Source of the DNA: an uncultured Leuconostoc sp.
GTDB lineage: Bacteria > Bacillota > Bacilli > Lactobacillales > Lactobacillaceae
Assembly (NCBI GenBank): GCA_900554745.1
Contig: USIU01000095.1
Coordinates: 1-5,241 of the forward strand
Reading direction: 5' to 3'
DNA length: 5,241 nucleotides
Every line of letters starts with the position of its first letter. Position 1 is the first letter of the stretch. Shown here in pieces: positions 1 through 5,241 of the stretch. The notes beneath the pieces were generated by a model, which saw only the letters and a program-made list of their open reading frames with translations, searched no databases and was not told where the DNA came from. The position numbers and the translations under genes are program-made.

Positions 1-1
1 G

Positions 2-202
2 GTTTATAATGGGTTGCTCGGTGTGTTGATTTTTGCCACGATGTTCTTATTGTCAGGCCATGCACAAGTCGTGATGTTGGCCTTAGAGATGGGCTTCATC
101 CTGATTGCCGCCATTTATGGTAGTTTGACGGCGGCCCGTAAGATTATTTTGGTACAAGGTTTGCCAGCAGCGATTGCTTTATTGGCATTGCTTCTAAAAT
201 AA
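2..202 (+). CDS. DUF1304-family small membrane protein, C-terminal half (5' partial)
   Basis: The frame is open from the left edge (codons from base 2, beginning V-Y-N-G) to a TAA at 200-202, so the start lies upstream of the window. The 66 visible residues form two hydrophobic segments, roughly residues 5-20 and 28-64 with a short polar break. The pattern YNG...IYGSLTAARK...VQGLPA followed by a Leu/Ala-rich end matches what I know of DUF1304 proteins, which are about 115-120 residues with four membrane helices; about half is visible. The biochemical role of that family is not known to me. A TTG at 14 and an ATG at 41 are in frame, but neither has a Shine-Dalgarno sequence, so I do not treat them as starts. 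A terminator directly downstream closes the transcript and separates this gene from the c-di-GMP genes. The family call is from memory of the motif and was not searched. Confidence 0.75.
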   Translation, partial: VYNGLLGVLIFATMFLLSGHAQVVMLALEMGFILIAAIYGSLTAARKIILVQGLPAAIALLALLLK

Positions 203-209
203 CAAGAAT

Positions 210-236
210 CCTCACGTTTTTGTGGGGCTTTTTTTT
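210..236 (+). terminator. Rho-independent terminator of the DUF1304-like gene
   Basis: CCTCAC (210-215) pairs with GTGGGG (222-227) through a GTTTTT loop, giving six pairs with one T-G wobble. A C and eight T residues (229-236) follow. It starts eight bases after the stop codon. The stem is short, but the T tract is strong. Confidence 0.8.
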
Positions 237-260
237 AATTTCATAGGTTAAAAACATCTG

Positions 261-287
261 TGTGAGATCACAATAATATGTTAAAAT
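261..287 (+). promoter_or_regulatory. Extended -10 promoter of the GGDEF gene with an overlapping inverted repeat
   Basis: TAAAAT at 282-287 differs from TATAAT at one position and is preceded by TG at 279-280 with one base between, which makes an extended -10 element. The -35 region at about 259-264 reads TGTGTG and is poor, as is common with extended -10 promoters. Transcription would start near 293-295, leaving a leader of about 42 bases before the ATG at 336. TGTGA-GA-TCACA (261-272), an inverted repeat with 5-base arms, lies over the -35 region and could be a regulator site. The promoter call is from sequence only. Confidence 0.55.
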
Positions 288-325
288 GTGGAGTATTGGT
301 GTATTTTTTCAAGATAATCAATTCT

Positions 326-331
326 GGGGGG
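326..331 (+). promoter_or_regulatory. Unusual G6 ribosome binding site of the GGDEF gene
   Basis: Six G residues end four bases before the ATG at 336, in place of the usual AGGAGG. They can pair with the CCUCC of 16S rRNA using one G-U wobble. An in-frame TAA at 315-317 rules out a longer protein, and a CTG at 324-326 is the only other nearby candidate. CCC (332-334) directly after the G run can pair with the G run itself or with GGG inside ATGGGG (338-340), so the site may be partly masked. Confidence 0.5.
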
Positions 332-335
332 CCCG

Positions 336-1442
336 ATGGGGAGTTTAATCATTGATATTTCAGTATTAACCACGATGCTGGTTGGTTTGGGTATCGCAAT
401 TTTAACGATTTTAAATTTTTATGAAGAACGGCAACTGTTTAGCGGGTATATCGAAACAACAATCGTTTTTTTACCGTTGATTTATAGCTTGTTATCGGTG
501 TCAATGTTGGTCATTGGCAATATTTATCTATACTTTTTGCTGGCAATCTGGGCTTACTTTTATGTCAGTCGCTATGTCGGGGGCAGCTATTTTGTGTTAA
601 CGGTTGTTGTCATTATCTTTTACCTGAGAATGCTTAAAACATCATTAACGTTAAGCCAAACTGCAATTTTGATTGGGTGTGGTTTGCTCACGTATCTCGG
701 AACCGCCTTGATGTCACGACTAAAATTGCCATTTCTGATACAACTGGCAGGGGCTTTTTTTGTGATGTTGTGTTCCGAACGACTTTTTGGGACCTTTGTT
801 CCTATATACGGTGTACATACGATACGGGGGAGCATCATTAGTGTGATGGCCTTATTGATTGCAGCAACGGTTACGCATGGCTTTAATCGTTATGTGACCC
901 AGCGGGTTGCTGAAATTGACGCGATAACGTTACGAGCGAATAAAGATGAGCTCACGCAATTTTACAATCTTTATTACTTATATAAAGACTTTGGAGCCCA
1001 ACAGTTTAACGAAGAAACTTTAGCGATTGCTATTTTGGATTTAGATTACTTTAAGCGTATTAATGACCACTATGGCCATAGTGTGGGCAATGATGCGTTA
1101 ATTATTTTTTCCAAACAAATCCATCAAAATCTTATCGCCCAGTTAGGCGTGAAAAATTTTGAACTGTATCGTTATGGCGGGGAAGAATTTGTTGTGACGA
1201 TCAAAACTTTGCCAGATAAAACAATGGCACAGGTTTTTGCTGACTTGCAAGCGTCAGTGGCTGCTGTCAAAGTTGAACAAGTACCAGATAACCTGAGTTT
1301 TTCAGCCGGCGTTGCCTATTTAGCGAATCACACCGATGGACCGGTGAAAACATTGGAAGCTGCCGATCAATTGTTGTATCAGGCTAAACATGCCGGTCGC
1401 GGCCAAACGATGATTGAGGCCTTCCCGGCGAAGGCAGTTTGA
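336..1442 (+). CDS. Membrane-anchored GGDEF protein, probable diguanylate cyclase
   Basis: This 368-residue protein has an N-terminal membrane region and a C-terminal GGDEF domain, whose family joins two GTP into c-di-GMP at the inner face of the membrane. About six hydrophobic segments lie near residues 5-27, 41-60, 62-78, 84-100, 108-146 and 163-180. A short linker helix (185-200) leads to the catalytic domain (about 203-362). Visible catalytic features are the metal-binding D235 in LDLDYFK, the guanine contact N243 in RIND, GHSVG (247-251) and the signature GGEEF (281-285). Departures from consensus are DELTQFYN in place of DxLTGLxNR (204-211), N252 where active enzymes carry Asp (PleD D344), and no RxxD inhibition site before GGEEF. 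The membrane part may sense a signal, but no known sensor domain is recognisable. The gene has its own promoter, and the EAL gene follows 156 bases downstream on the same strand with no clear terminator between. The GGDEF call is firm; activity and product are inferred. Confidence 0.93.
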   Translation: MGSLIIDISVLTTMLVGLGIAILTILNFYEERQLFSGYIETTIVFLPLIYSLLSVSMLVIGNIYLYFLLAIWAYFYVSRYVGGSYFVLTVVVIIFYLRMLKTSLTLSQTAILIGCGLLTYLGTALMSRLKLPFLIQLAGAFFVMLCSERLFGTFVPIYGVHTIRGSIISVMALLIAATVTHGFNRYVTQRVAEIDAITLRANKDELTQFYNLYYLYKDFGAQQFNEETLAIAILDLDYFKRINDHYGHSVGNDALIIFSKQIHQNLIAQLGVKNFELYRYGGEEFVVTIKTLPDKTMAQVFADLQASVAAVKVEQVPDNLSFSAGVAYLANHTDGPVKTLEAADQLLYQAKHAGRGQTMIEAFPAKAV

Positions 1443-1598
1443 GATCGTGTCTGTCATGTAATAGTCAGGCTTGCTAAATTCAGTAAGATGTATTAATATT
1501 ATCAAGTTGCGATATTATGATTTTTATAAAATATTGAACAAGCGTCACACAAAAGATAGACGCAGTCATCACTGCCAAAATGAAAGGCGACTTGTTGT
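1443..1598 (+). other. AT-rich spacer and candidate structured leader of the EAL gene
   Basis: These 156 bases between the GGDEF and EAL genes contain no convincing open reading frame. The AT-rich part (1490-1535) has -10-like hexamers: TAATAT at 1494-1499, spaced 17 bases from TTGCTA at 1471-1476, TATTAT at 1513-1518, and TAAAAT at 1527-1532. None forms a convincing promoter, so a separate EAL promoter is possible but unproven. The part next to the gene has two small hairpins, GCGTC/GACGC (1542-1546 with 1559-1563) and GCAGT/ACTGC (1562-1566 with 1571-1575). They share two bases and cannot both form fully. No hairpin plus T tract is present, so read-through from the GGDEF gene is plausible. 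Confidence 0.45.
1583..1589 (+). promoter_or_regulatory. Weak ribosome binding site of the EAL gene
   Basis: AAAGGCG lies about ten bases before the ATG at 1599 and gives only a short AAAGG match to the Shine-Dalgarno consensus. A TGA in the same frame at 1581-1583 limits the start to this ATG. The following GCGACTTG (1587-1594) can pair with CAAGTTGC (1503-1510), with one wobble, if the transcript begins far enough upstream. Confidence 0.5.
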
Positions 1599-2288
1599 AT
1601 GGAAAAGCAATTTTATTTTACTGCGCAACCTATTGTAGCTCTGAATAATTATCGTGAATATGATGTGCAATTTTACGAATTACTGTTACGGGAAGTGGCT
1701 ACAAATAGTTTTCCTGGACAAAAATTTTTTGATTTGATTGCGAATGAGGCTGGTAATGCGCGGTTTATGTTGTTCTTTGAACAGCAGATTCGTTTAATAC
1801 TGCAATCTGAAAAAATTAACACCGTGTCGATTAATTTAGATATTGTGCAACTTGATTACGCGGCGACTTATACTTTTTTAGAAAAGTTAAGCGACTTATC
1901 GGCGGCGATTATTTTAGAAATTACCGAACGGGAGTATAGTGCCAAAACGATCACCATTACTGATTTTATTTTGTTTGCCAAAAGTCAGGGGTATCGGATT
2001 GTTTTGGACGATATTGATGTCCATTCACATCTTGAAGCTGCCGAAGTGGATGCGCTGGGCATTATTGGCGTTAAAATTTCACATGAGGTTATCTATAAGT
2101 TGCCGATGCCGTCATTTCAGCGCCGAATCACTCGCTTTAATGCCAAAATGGCAGCGATTCATGTCGATGTGATTATGGAAGGCGTTGCCGAAGAAGCGCA
2201 AGTCATGCGGCTGTTGGACTTAGGCATTAAGTATCAGCAAGGTTATTATTTTACCAATCGTGAAATAGCGCCGTCAGGCACACAATAA
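1599..2288 (+). CDS. Stand-alone EAL-domain protein, c-di-GMP phosphodiesterase or receptor
   Basis: The 229 residues are almost exactly one EAL domain, with no membrane segment, signal peptide or partner domain, so the protein should be cytosolic. EAL enzymes cut c-di-GMP to linear pGpG using two metal ions. The expected residues are visible in order: QPI (10-12), E27 of ELLLR, N79 of SINL, EITE (107-110), D137-D138, K159 in VKI, E194 in MEGVAE and Q214 in QQGYYF. Two signatures are altered. DDFGxGxSS (loop 6) reads DDIDVHSHL, with its glycines lost, and the Asp of KID is Ser161. Hydrolysis is therefore plausible but not certain; a receptor role is the alternative. The gene follows the GGDEF gene on the same strand and is probably co-transcribed with it, giving an opposed pair. 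Its stop codon lies at the base of the downstream terminator hairpin. Confidence 0.9.
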   Translation: MEKQFYFTAQPIVALNNYREYDVQFYELLLREVATNSFPGQKFFDLIANEAGNARFMLFFEQQIRLILQSEKINTVSINLDIVQLDYAATYTFLEKLSDLSAAIILEITEREYSAKTITITDFILFAKSQGYRIVLDDIDVHSHLEAAEVDALGIIGVKISHEVIYKLPMPSFQRRITRFNAKMAAIHVDVIMEGVAEEAQVMRLLDLGIKYQQGYYFTNREIAPSGTQ

Positions 2289-2319
2289 AAAGCCTACTCA
2301 GTTAATGAGTAGGCTTTTT
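2287..2319. terminator. Bidirectional terminator between the EAL gene and the dextransucrase gene
   Basis: A perfect 14-bp stem, AAAAAGCCTACTCA (2287-2300) with TGAGTAGGCTTTTT (2306-2319), closes a GTTAA loop. The plus strand ends in five T residues and so does the minus strand, so it can stop both convergent transcripts. The last two bases of the EAL stop codon (2286-2288) are part of the stem, and the dextransucrase stop codon (2323-2325) is only three bases from its other side. Confidence 0.92.
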
Positions 2320-2322
2320 AAA

Positions 2323-5241
2323 TTACATATTGACGAGATCACCGTTGTGATCGAAAATATATTGTTTTTGTGCTTTTGTCAAATGCGTTGACTTGGTTTG
2401 CACACCAGTTGTTTCATCAAAATGTTGGACTTTGTTGTTGACAACTTTAAAGCCTTTGACAAGGCGTGCGTCACTGTCAGTTAAATACCAATCGCCCTTG
2501 ATATGGAAGTATTGGTTGGCAATGGCATCGCCAGTCGTTGCGTTAAAGTAGTAAGTGGCTTGTGTGGCTGGATCAGTCACAAAGGCACCCTTCACTTGGA
2601 CACCGTCAGTGCCAAAGTATTGCAACTGGTCGCCAACGGTTGTTAAACCAGTATCAGCTTGACCTTGCGCACTTAAGTGCAACCATTGGTCAGCAGCAAG
2701 TTCGTAGTATTGGTTTGTGAGCATCGCACCATCTGTGGCGAAGACGTAAGTCTTACCATCAAGCTGTTGCACACCAACGACTAGGTTACCGGTTGCAGCA
2801 TCGGTGTAGATCGTCTTGTCCGTTAAGACGACGAATTCACCCTTACTTTGGTGGCCATCGGCGTAGAAGTATTGGTTGGCGCCGTTAATGTTTTGCAAAC
2901 CAGTCAACGCAATGCCGTCACCACCAAGGTAGAACCATTGGCCTTGAGCGTTTTGCGCGTAGCGATAGGTTGCCATGTTCCCATTACCAGCTTCAAAGTA
3001 ATACACATGACCATTTTCATCAGTCATGAATTGATCCTTGAGTTGATGACCGCTTTGATCGAAGTATTGGCGGTGACCATCGACATCCGTGAAGCCGTTG
3101 ATCGCCATACGACCATCAGTGCCAAAGTAATAGGCTGCCCCAGTTTGGTCAACGATGTATTGGTTGAAGACTTGTTGGCCGCGCTTATCGAAGTAAATGG
3201 TTGAACCATCAGCATTTTGGAAGAAGGCTTGCATCAATGCAATTCCGTTTGGCAAGAAGTAGTAGTGATGCGTGTTGATGGTTTGGAAACCAGTCACCAA
3301 ATGACCGGTGTTGTCAAAGTAGTAATAGTTCCCTGAATTATCTTGGACAAAGCTGTTTTGCGCACGCGTGCCGCTTAAGGTGTAGTAAATGATACCTTGG
3401 TTGTCGTGCGTGAAACCAGTTTCTGAGAGGTCATTGGTCAATTGCTTTGGCAAGTATGTGGCGTCGTTGTTGTTAGAAACCACGTGATAGTAAGTGCTTG
3501 AACCAGCATCTTTCAAGACATAGCCAGCACCCTTACCTTGAATGTTTGAGCCGTTGAAGTATTTACCAGACCATTCCGTGATACGAGTGGATGGATCCAT
3601 TGGTAAGTTCGTTGAAATTTGCTTTGTTTCAAACAATGACGGATACATCGCTTGCAAGTCACCGAGGAAGGCACCACCGTATTGGGCTTGGTATTGTCCG
3701 CCACCACGACTTTGAATCACGTAAAGTGAATTTTCAATGTCTGAGTTGGGATCTTTGTCACCGTATGAGTTCGTCCGTGTCACTGTGGCAAGTTCTTGAC
3801 CAGGGAGGTTGTAAATTTGGTCAGGGACCCAGTCAGCAATGGCTTGAATCCCACTGGCATGCAAGGCTTTAATGGCATCGCGTAGTTGATCTACTGTGCC
3901 GTACTTAGTTGGTGTGCCGAAACCAAGATCATAACGATCAGTGAAAGCATAACCGTTTTGAATGATTGAATCCAAGAAACTGGTGTCTGTACTTGAACGG
4001 TATTGTGGGGCCAATTGGAAGCTTGTGACACCCCAGTCCTTAAACAATGACCCATTCTTAGCAATCACAGCGTTTGTGTATTCATCTGGTGTTGTGGCGA
4101 AGGCTTGGAAGTTTGAGAAGCCTTCATAAATCACTTGTGAATCCAATGCTGCGTTGGAATGGAAAGTCTTACCATCATTGTGGCTAGTTGTATCAGATGC
4201 AGTACGGGCATCTTGGGTGTCCGTGGCACCAACGGGTACCCAAACGGCTAAGAATCCAGAAACTTGTGGGTTTTGGACGCCGTAGACATCTTGACTATTG
4301 AAGATCAAATCACCGTTGTTATCGGTATAGCGAATAGGTGCATCATCAGTGTTGTAATAGTCCAAGCCATCTTGCGTTGTGCCTAACAATAAGCGGAAGG
4401 CTTGCTTTTTGTGGGCAGCCCCCATGTGCAACGTCACCGTTTCACCAGCTTGCAAAGCCAAATCTTTGTTATTGCTGATGATGACCCCGATTCCTTGGGT
4501 CCGTGTGTCGGCATCGCCCTTATCAGTGGCGGTCATGGCACCCTTACCGTAACGCACAGAAGTCAAAATGTCGTGGTTGTCTACAGCCATGGCTTGACCA
4601 CCAGCAACATACTTAATGCGCGCTTTGAGCAAAGCATCAATCGCATTGAAATAAGGGGACTTTGTGGCCATATATTGGCCGTCATCCGTGTAAAGATCAC
4701 CATAGTAAACCCGAGGAACCGTGTCTTTGTTGGTCAACAACATGGCATAAGCACTAGGCATGTTGAATTGCGTGTACTTTTTGTCGGCTAACTTTTGGTC
4801 TTCATTATAGACCTTGAAGGCTTCCGCCAGCTGTTCTGGTGTTGGTGCCAAGCTATTTTCAACGTCAGGATGCAAGTCGGAAACGATTTGAGCAATGACT
4901 GTTTGCACTTCACTATCGTGGGCACGCACGAAGCTATAGTTTGGTGTGGCCGTGTTTTCCGTGCTATCTTGGCTACGGTTCACCAAGTAGAAATCCATGA
5001 AACGTTGCATCGTACCACGAATGTCGGAATTCTTAGTTAATGACCAAATGAGTTGCGTATGGGCATAGTCATCCATCGTCAATTGGTTATCCCCAAAGTC
5101 GTTGACGTAAAGGGGATCGTTGTGACTCCAGTCTTCCAAAATTGAGAGGTGTTGGTTGGCTGTGGCATCGTTTTTGTCGACACCATAAGCGGCCTTGAAG
5201 TAATCGGCAGCAATTTGCAACAAATCAGCATCAACGTTGTC
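2323..5241 (-). CDS. GH70 dextransucrase (glucansucrase), C-terminal 972 residues (5' partial)
   Basis: This secreted enzyme family transfers glucose from sucrose to a growing alpha-glucan and releases fructose. The frame enters at the right edge with DNVDADLLQIA, the tail of GH70 motif II; the nucleophile Asp of RVDAVDN would be three residues outside. Numbering from the first visible residue, the acid/base is E36 in HLSILEDW (codon 5134-5136, motif III) and the transition-state Asp is D109 in RAHDSEVQT (codon 4915-4917, motif IV). Motif I (ADWVPDQIYNLP, 469-480) comes last, as expected for the circularly permuted barrel of GH70. SEVQT after D109 is typical of enzymes making mainly alpha-1,6 linkages. 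Domain C falls around residues 230-340, the second parts of domains A, B and IV follow, and aromatic/Gly glucan-binding repeats fill about 616-972. No LPxTG anchor is present; the protein ends in VNM. The frame is intact throughout. A full enzyme should be about 1,400-1,550 residues. Signal peptide, N-terminal repeats and promoter are outside the window. Confidence 0.96.
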   Translation of the reverse strand, partial: DNVDADLLQIAADYFKAAYGVDKNDATANQHLSILEDWSHNDPLYVNDFGDNQLTMDDYAHTQLIWSLTKNSDIRGTMQRFMDFYLVNRSQDSTENTATPNYSFVRAHDSEVQTVIAQIVSDLHPDVENSLAPTPEQLAEAFKVYNEDQKLADKKYTQFNMPSAYAMLLTNKDTVPRVYYGDLYTDDGQYMATKSPYFNAIDALLKARIKYVAGGQAMAVDNHDILTSVRYGKGAMTATDKGDADTRTQGIGVIISNNKDLALQAGETVTLHMGAAHKKQAFRLLLGTTQDGLDYYNTDDAPIRYTDNNGDLIFNSQDVYGVQNPQVSGFLAVWVPVGATDTQDARTASDTTSHNDGKTFHSNAALDSQVIYEGFSNFQAFATTPDEYTNAVIAKNGSLFKDWGVTSFQLAPQYRSSTDTSFLDSIIQNGYAFTDRYDLGFGTPTKYGTVDQLRDAIKALHASGIQAIADWVPDQIYNLPGQELATVTRTNSYGDKDPNSDIENSLYVIQSRGGGQYQAQYGGAFLGDLQAMYPSLFETKQISTNLPMDPSTRITEWSGKYFNGSNIQGKGAGYVLKDAGSSTYYHVVSNNNDATYLPKQLTNDLSETGFTHDNQGIIYYTLSGTRAQNSFVQDNSGNYYYFDNTGHLVTGFQTINTHHYYFLPNGIALMQAFFQNADGSTIYFDKRGQQVFNQYIVDQTGAAYYFGTDGRMAINGFTDVDGHRQYFDQSGHQLKDQFMTDENGHVYYFEAGNGNMATYRYAQNAQGQWFYLGGDGIALTGLQNINGANQYFYADGHQSKGEFVVLTDKTIYTDAATGNLVVGVQQLDGKTYVFATDGAMLTNQYYELAADQWLHLSAQGQADTGLTTVGDQLQYFGTDGVQVKGAFVTDPATQATYYFNATTGDAIANQYFHIKGDWYLTDSDARLVKGFKVVNNKVQHFDETTGVQTKSTHLTKAQKQYIFDHNGDLVNM
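2326..3396 (-). repeat. C-terminal glucan-binding (cell-wall-binding-like) repeats of the dextransucrase
   Basis: About 16-17 degenerate units of roughly 20-23 residues run to the last codon. Each has an aromatic cluster followed by a Gly turn: NYYYFDNTG, HHYYFLPNG, STIYFDKRG, AAYYFGTDG, HRQYFDQSG, HVYYFEAGNG, QWFYLGGDG, NQYFYADG, QLQYFGTDG, ATYYFNATTG and KQYIFDHNG. Many units alternate between a TGF/KGF-type end and an NQY/DQF-type end. This matches the domain V repeats of glucansucrases, which bind dextran and affect chain length. The repeats also raise the nucleotide self-similarity of this stretch. They are protein repeats, not a mobile or CRISPR array. Confidence 0.85.

Noticed and set aside
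5..10. TATAAT near the left edge as a promoter -10 element
   Set aside because: It lies inside the open frame of the DUF1304-like protein (codons for Y-N) with no visible -35 and no ribosome binding site before the next starts. It is best explained as coding sequence.
261..272. CRP/FNR or Rex operator before the GGDEF gene
   Set aside because: The half sites match, but the centre is two bases rather than six, so the regulator cannot be named.
620..838. Minus-strand reading frame of 72 codons inside the GGDEF gene
   Set aside because: It lies wholly within the membrane part of a well-supported gene and has no recognisable motif. It is a shadow.
1443..1598. c-di-GMP riboswitch (GEMM class) before the EAL gene
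   Set aside because: The spacer lacks the conserved core segments and the two-helix layout of that class. Only short generic hairpins are present.
2848..3204. Plus-strand reading frame of 118 codons opposite the dextransucrase repeats
   Set aside because: It is opposite the conserved repeat region, and its composition is what repeated antisense codons would give. No protein family is recognisable.
2326..3396. Repeated stretches as a CRISPR array or tandem DNA repeat
   Set aside because: The periodicity is at protein level, degenerate, in frame and without identical repeats or uniform spacers. It is the glucan-binding domain.
4402..5040. Two plus-strand reading frames of 129 and 81 codons opposite the catalytic domain
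   Set aside because: They are antisense to catalytic-domain sequence carrying the conserved motif IV and show no motifs of their own.
5221..5223. TTG at 5223 as the start of a 966-residue protein
   Set aside because: The same frame continues to the window edge as DNVDAD, an exact GH70 motif II tail. The TTG is an internal Leu codon and the gene extends beyond the window.

Overview
The window looks like chromosomal DNA from a low-to-mid GC lactic acid bacterium of the Lactobacillaceae, most likely Weissella or a close relative. The main evidence is the long minus-strand reading frame. It is the C-terminal two thirds of a GH70 dextransucrase whose motif text (RAHDSEVQT, ADWVPDQIYNLP, long runs of YYF/G repeats) reads like the Weissella enzymes as I remember them; no alignment was run.

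Layout from left to right. (1) 2-202 (+): the C-terminal half of a small DUF1304-type membrane protein, followed by a rho-independent terminator (210-236). (2) 237-335: a short intergenic region with an extended -10 promoter, an inverted repeat over the -35 region and an unusual all-G ribosome binding site. (3) 336-1442 (+): a membrane-anchored GGDEF protein, a likely diguanylate cyclase with a GGEEF active site and no I-site. (4) 1443-1598: an AT-rich spacer with small, partly exclusive hairpins. (5) 1599-2288 (+): a stand-alone cytosolic EAL-domain protein, a c-di-GMP phosphodiesterase or receptor. (6) 2287-2319: a perfect 14-bp hairpin acting as terminator for both strands. (7) 2323-5241 (-): the dextransucrase, open at the right edge. 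The window cuts it three residues after the catalytic nucleophile, so the nucleophile, N-terminus, signal peptide and promoter lie outside.

How they may work together: the GGDEF and EAL genes form a make-and-break (or make-and-sense) cyclic dinucleotide pair. They sit convergent to, and share a terminator with, a secreted enzyme that makes dextran from sucrose. c-di-GMP controls exopolysaccharide output in many bacteria, so the arrangement suggests a local signalling module next to an exopolysaccharide gene. That link is inferred from position only. Two details deserve attention: Asn replaces the guanine-contacting Asp in the GGDEF site, and the EAL protein has lost the usual loop-6 signature while keeping the metal-binding and catalytic residues.
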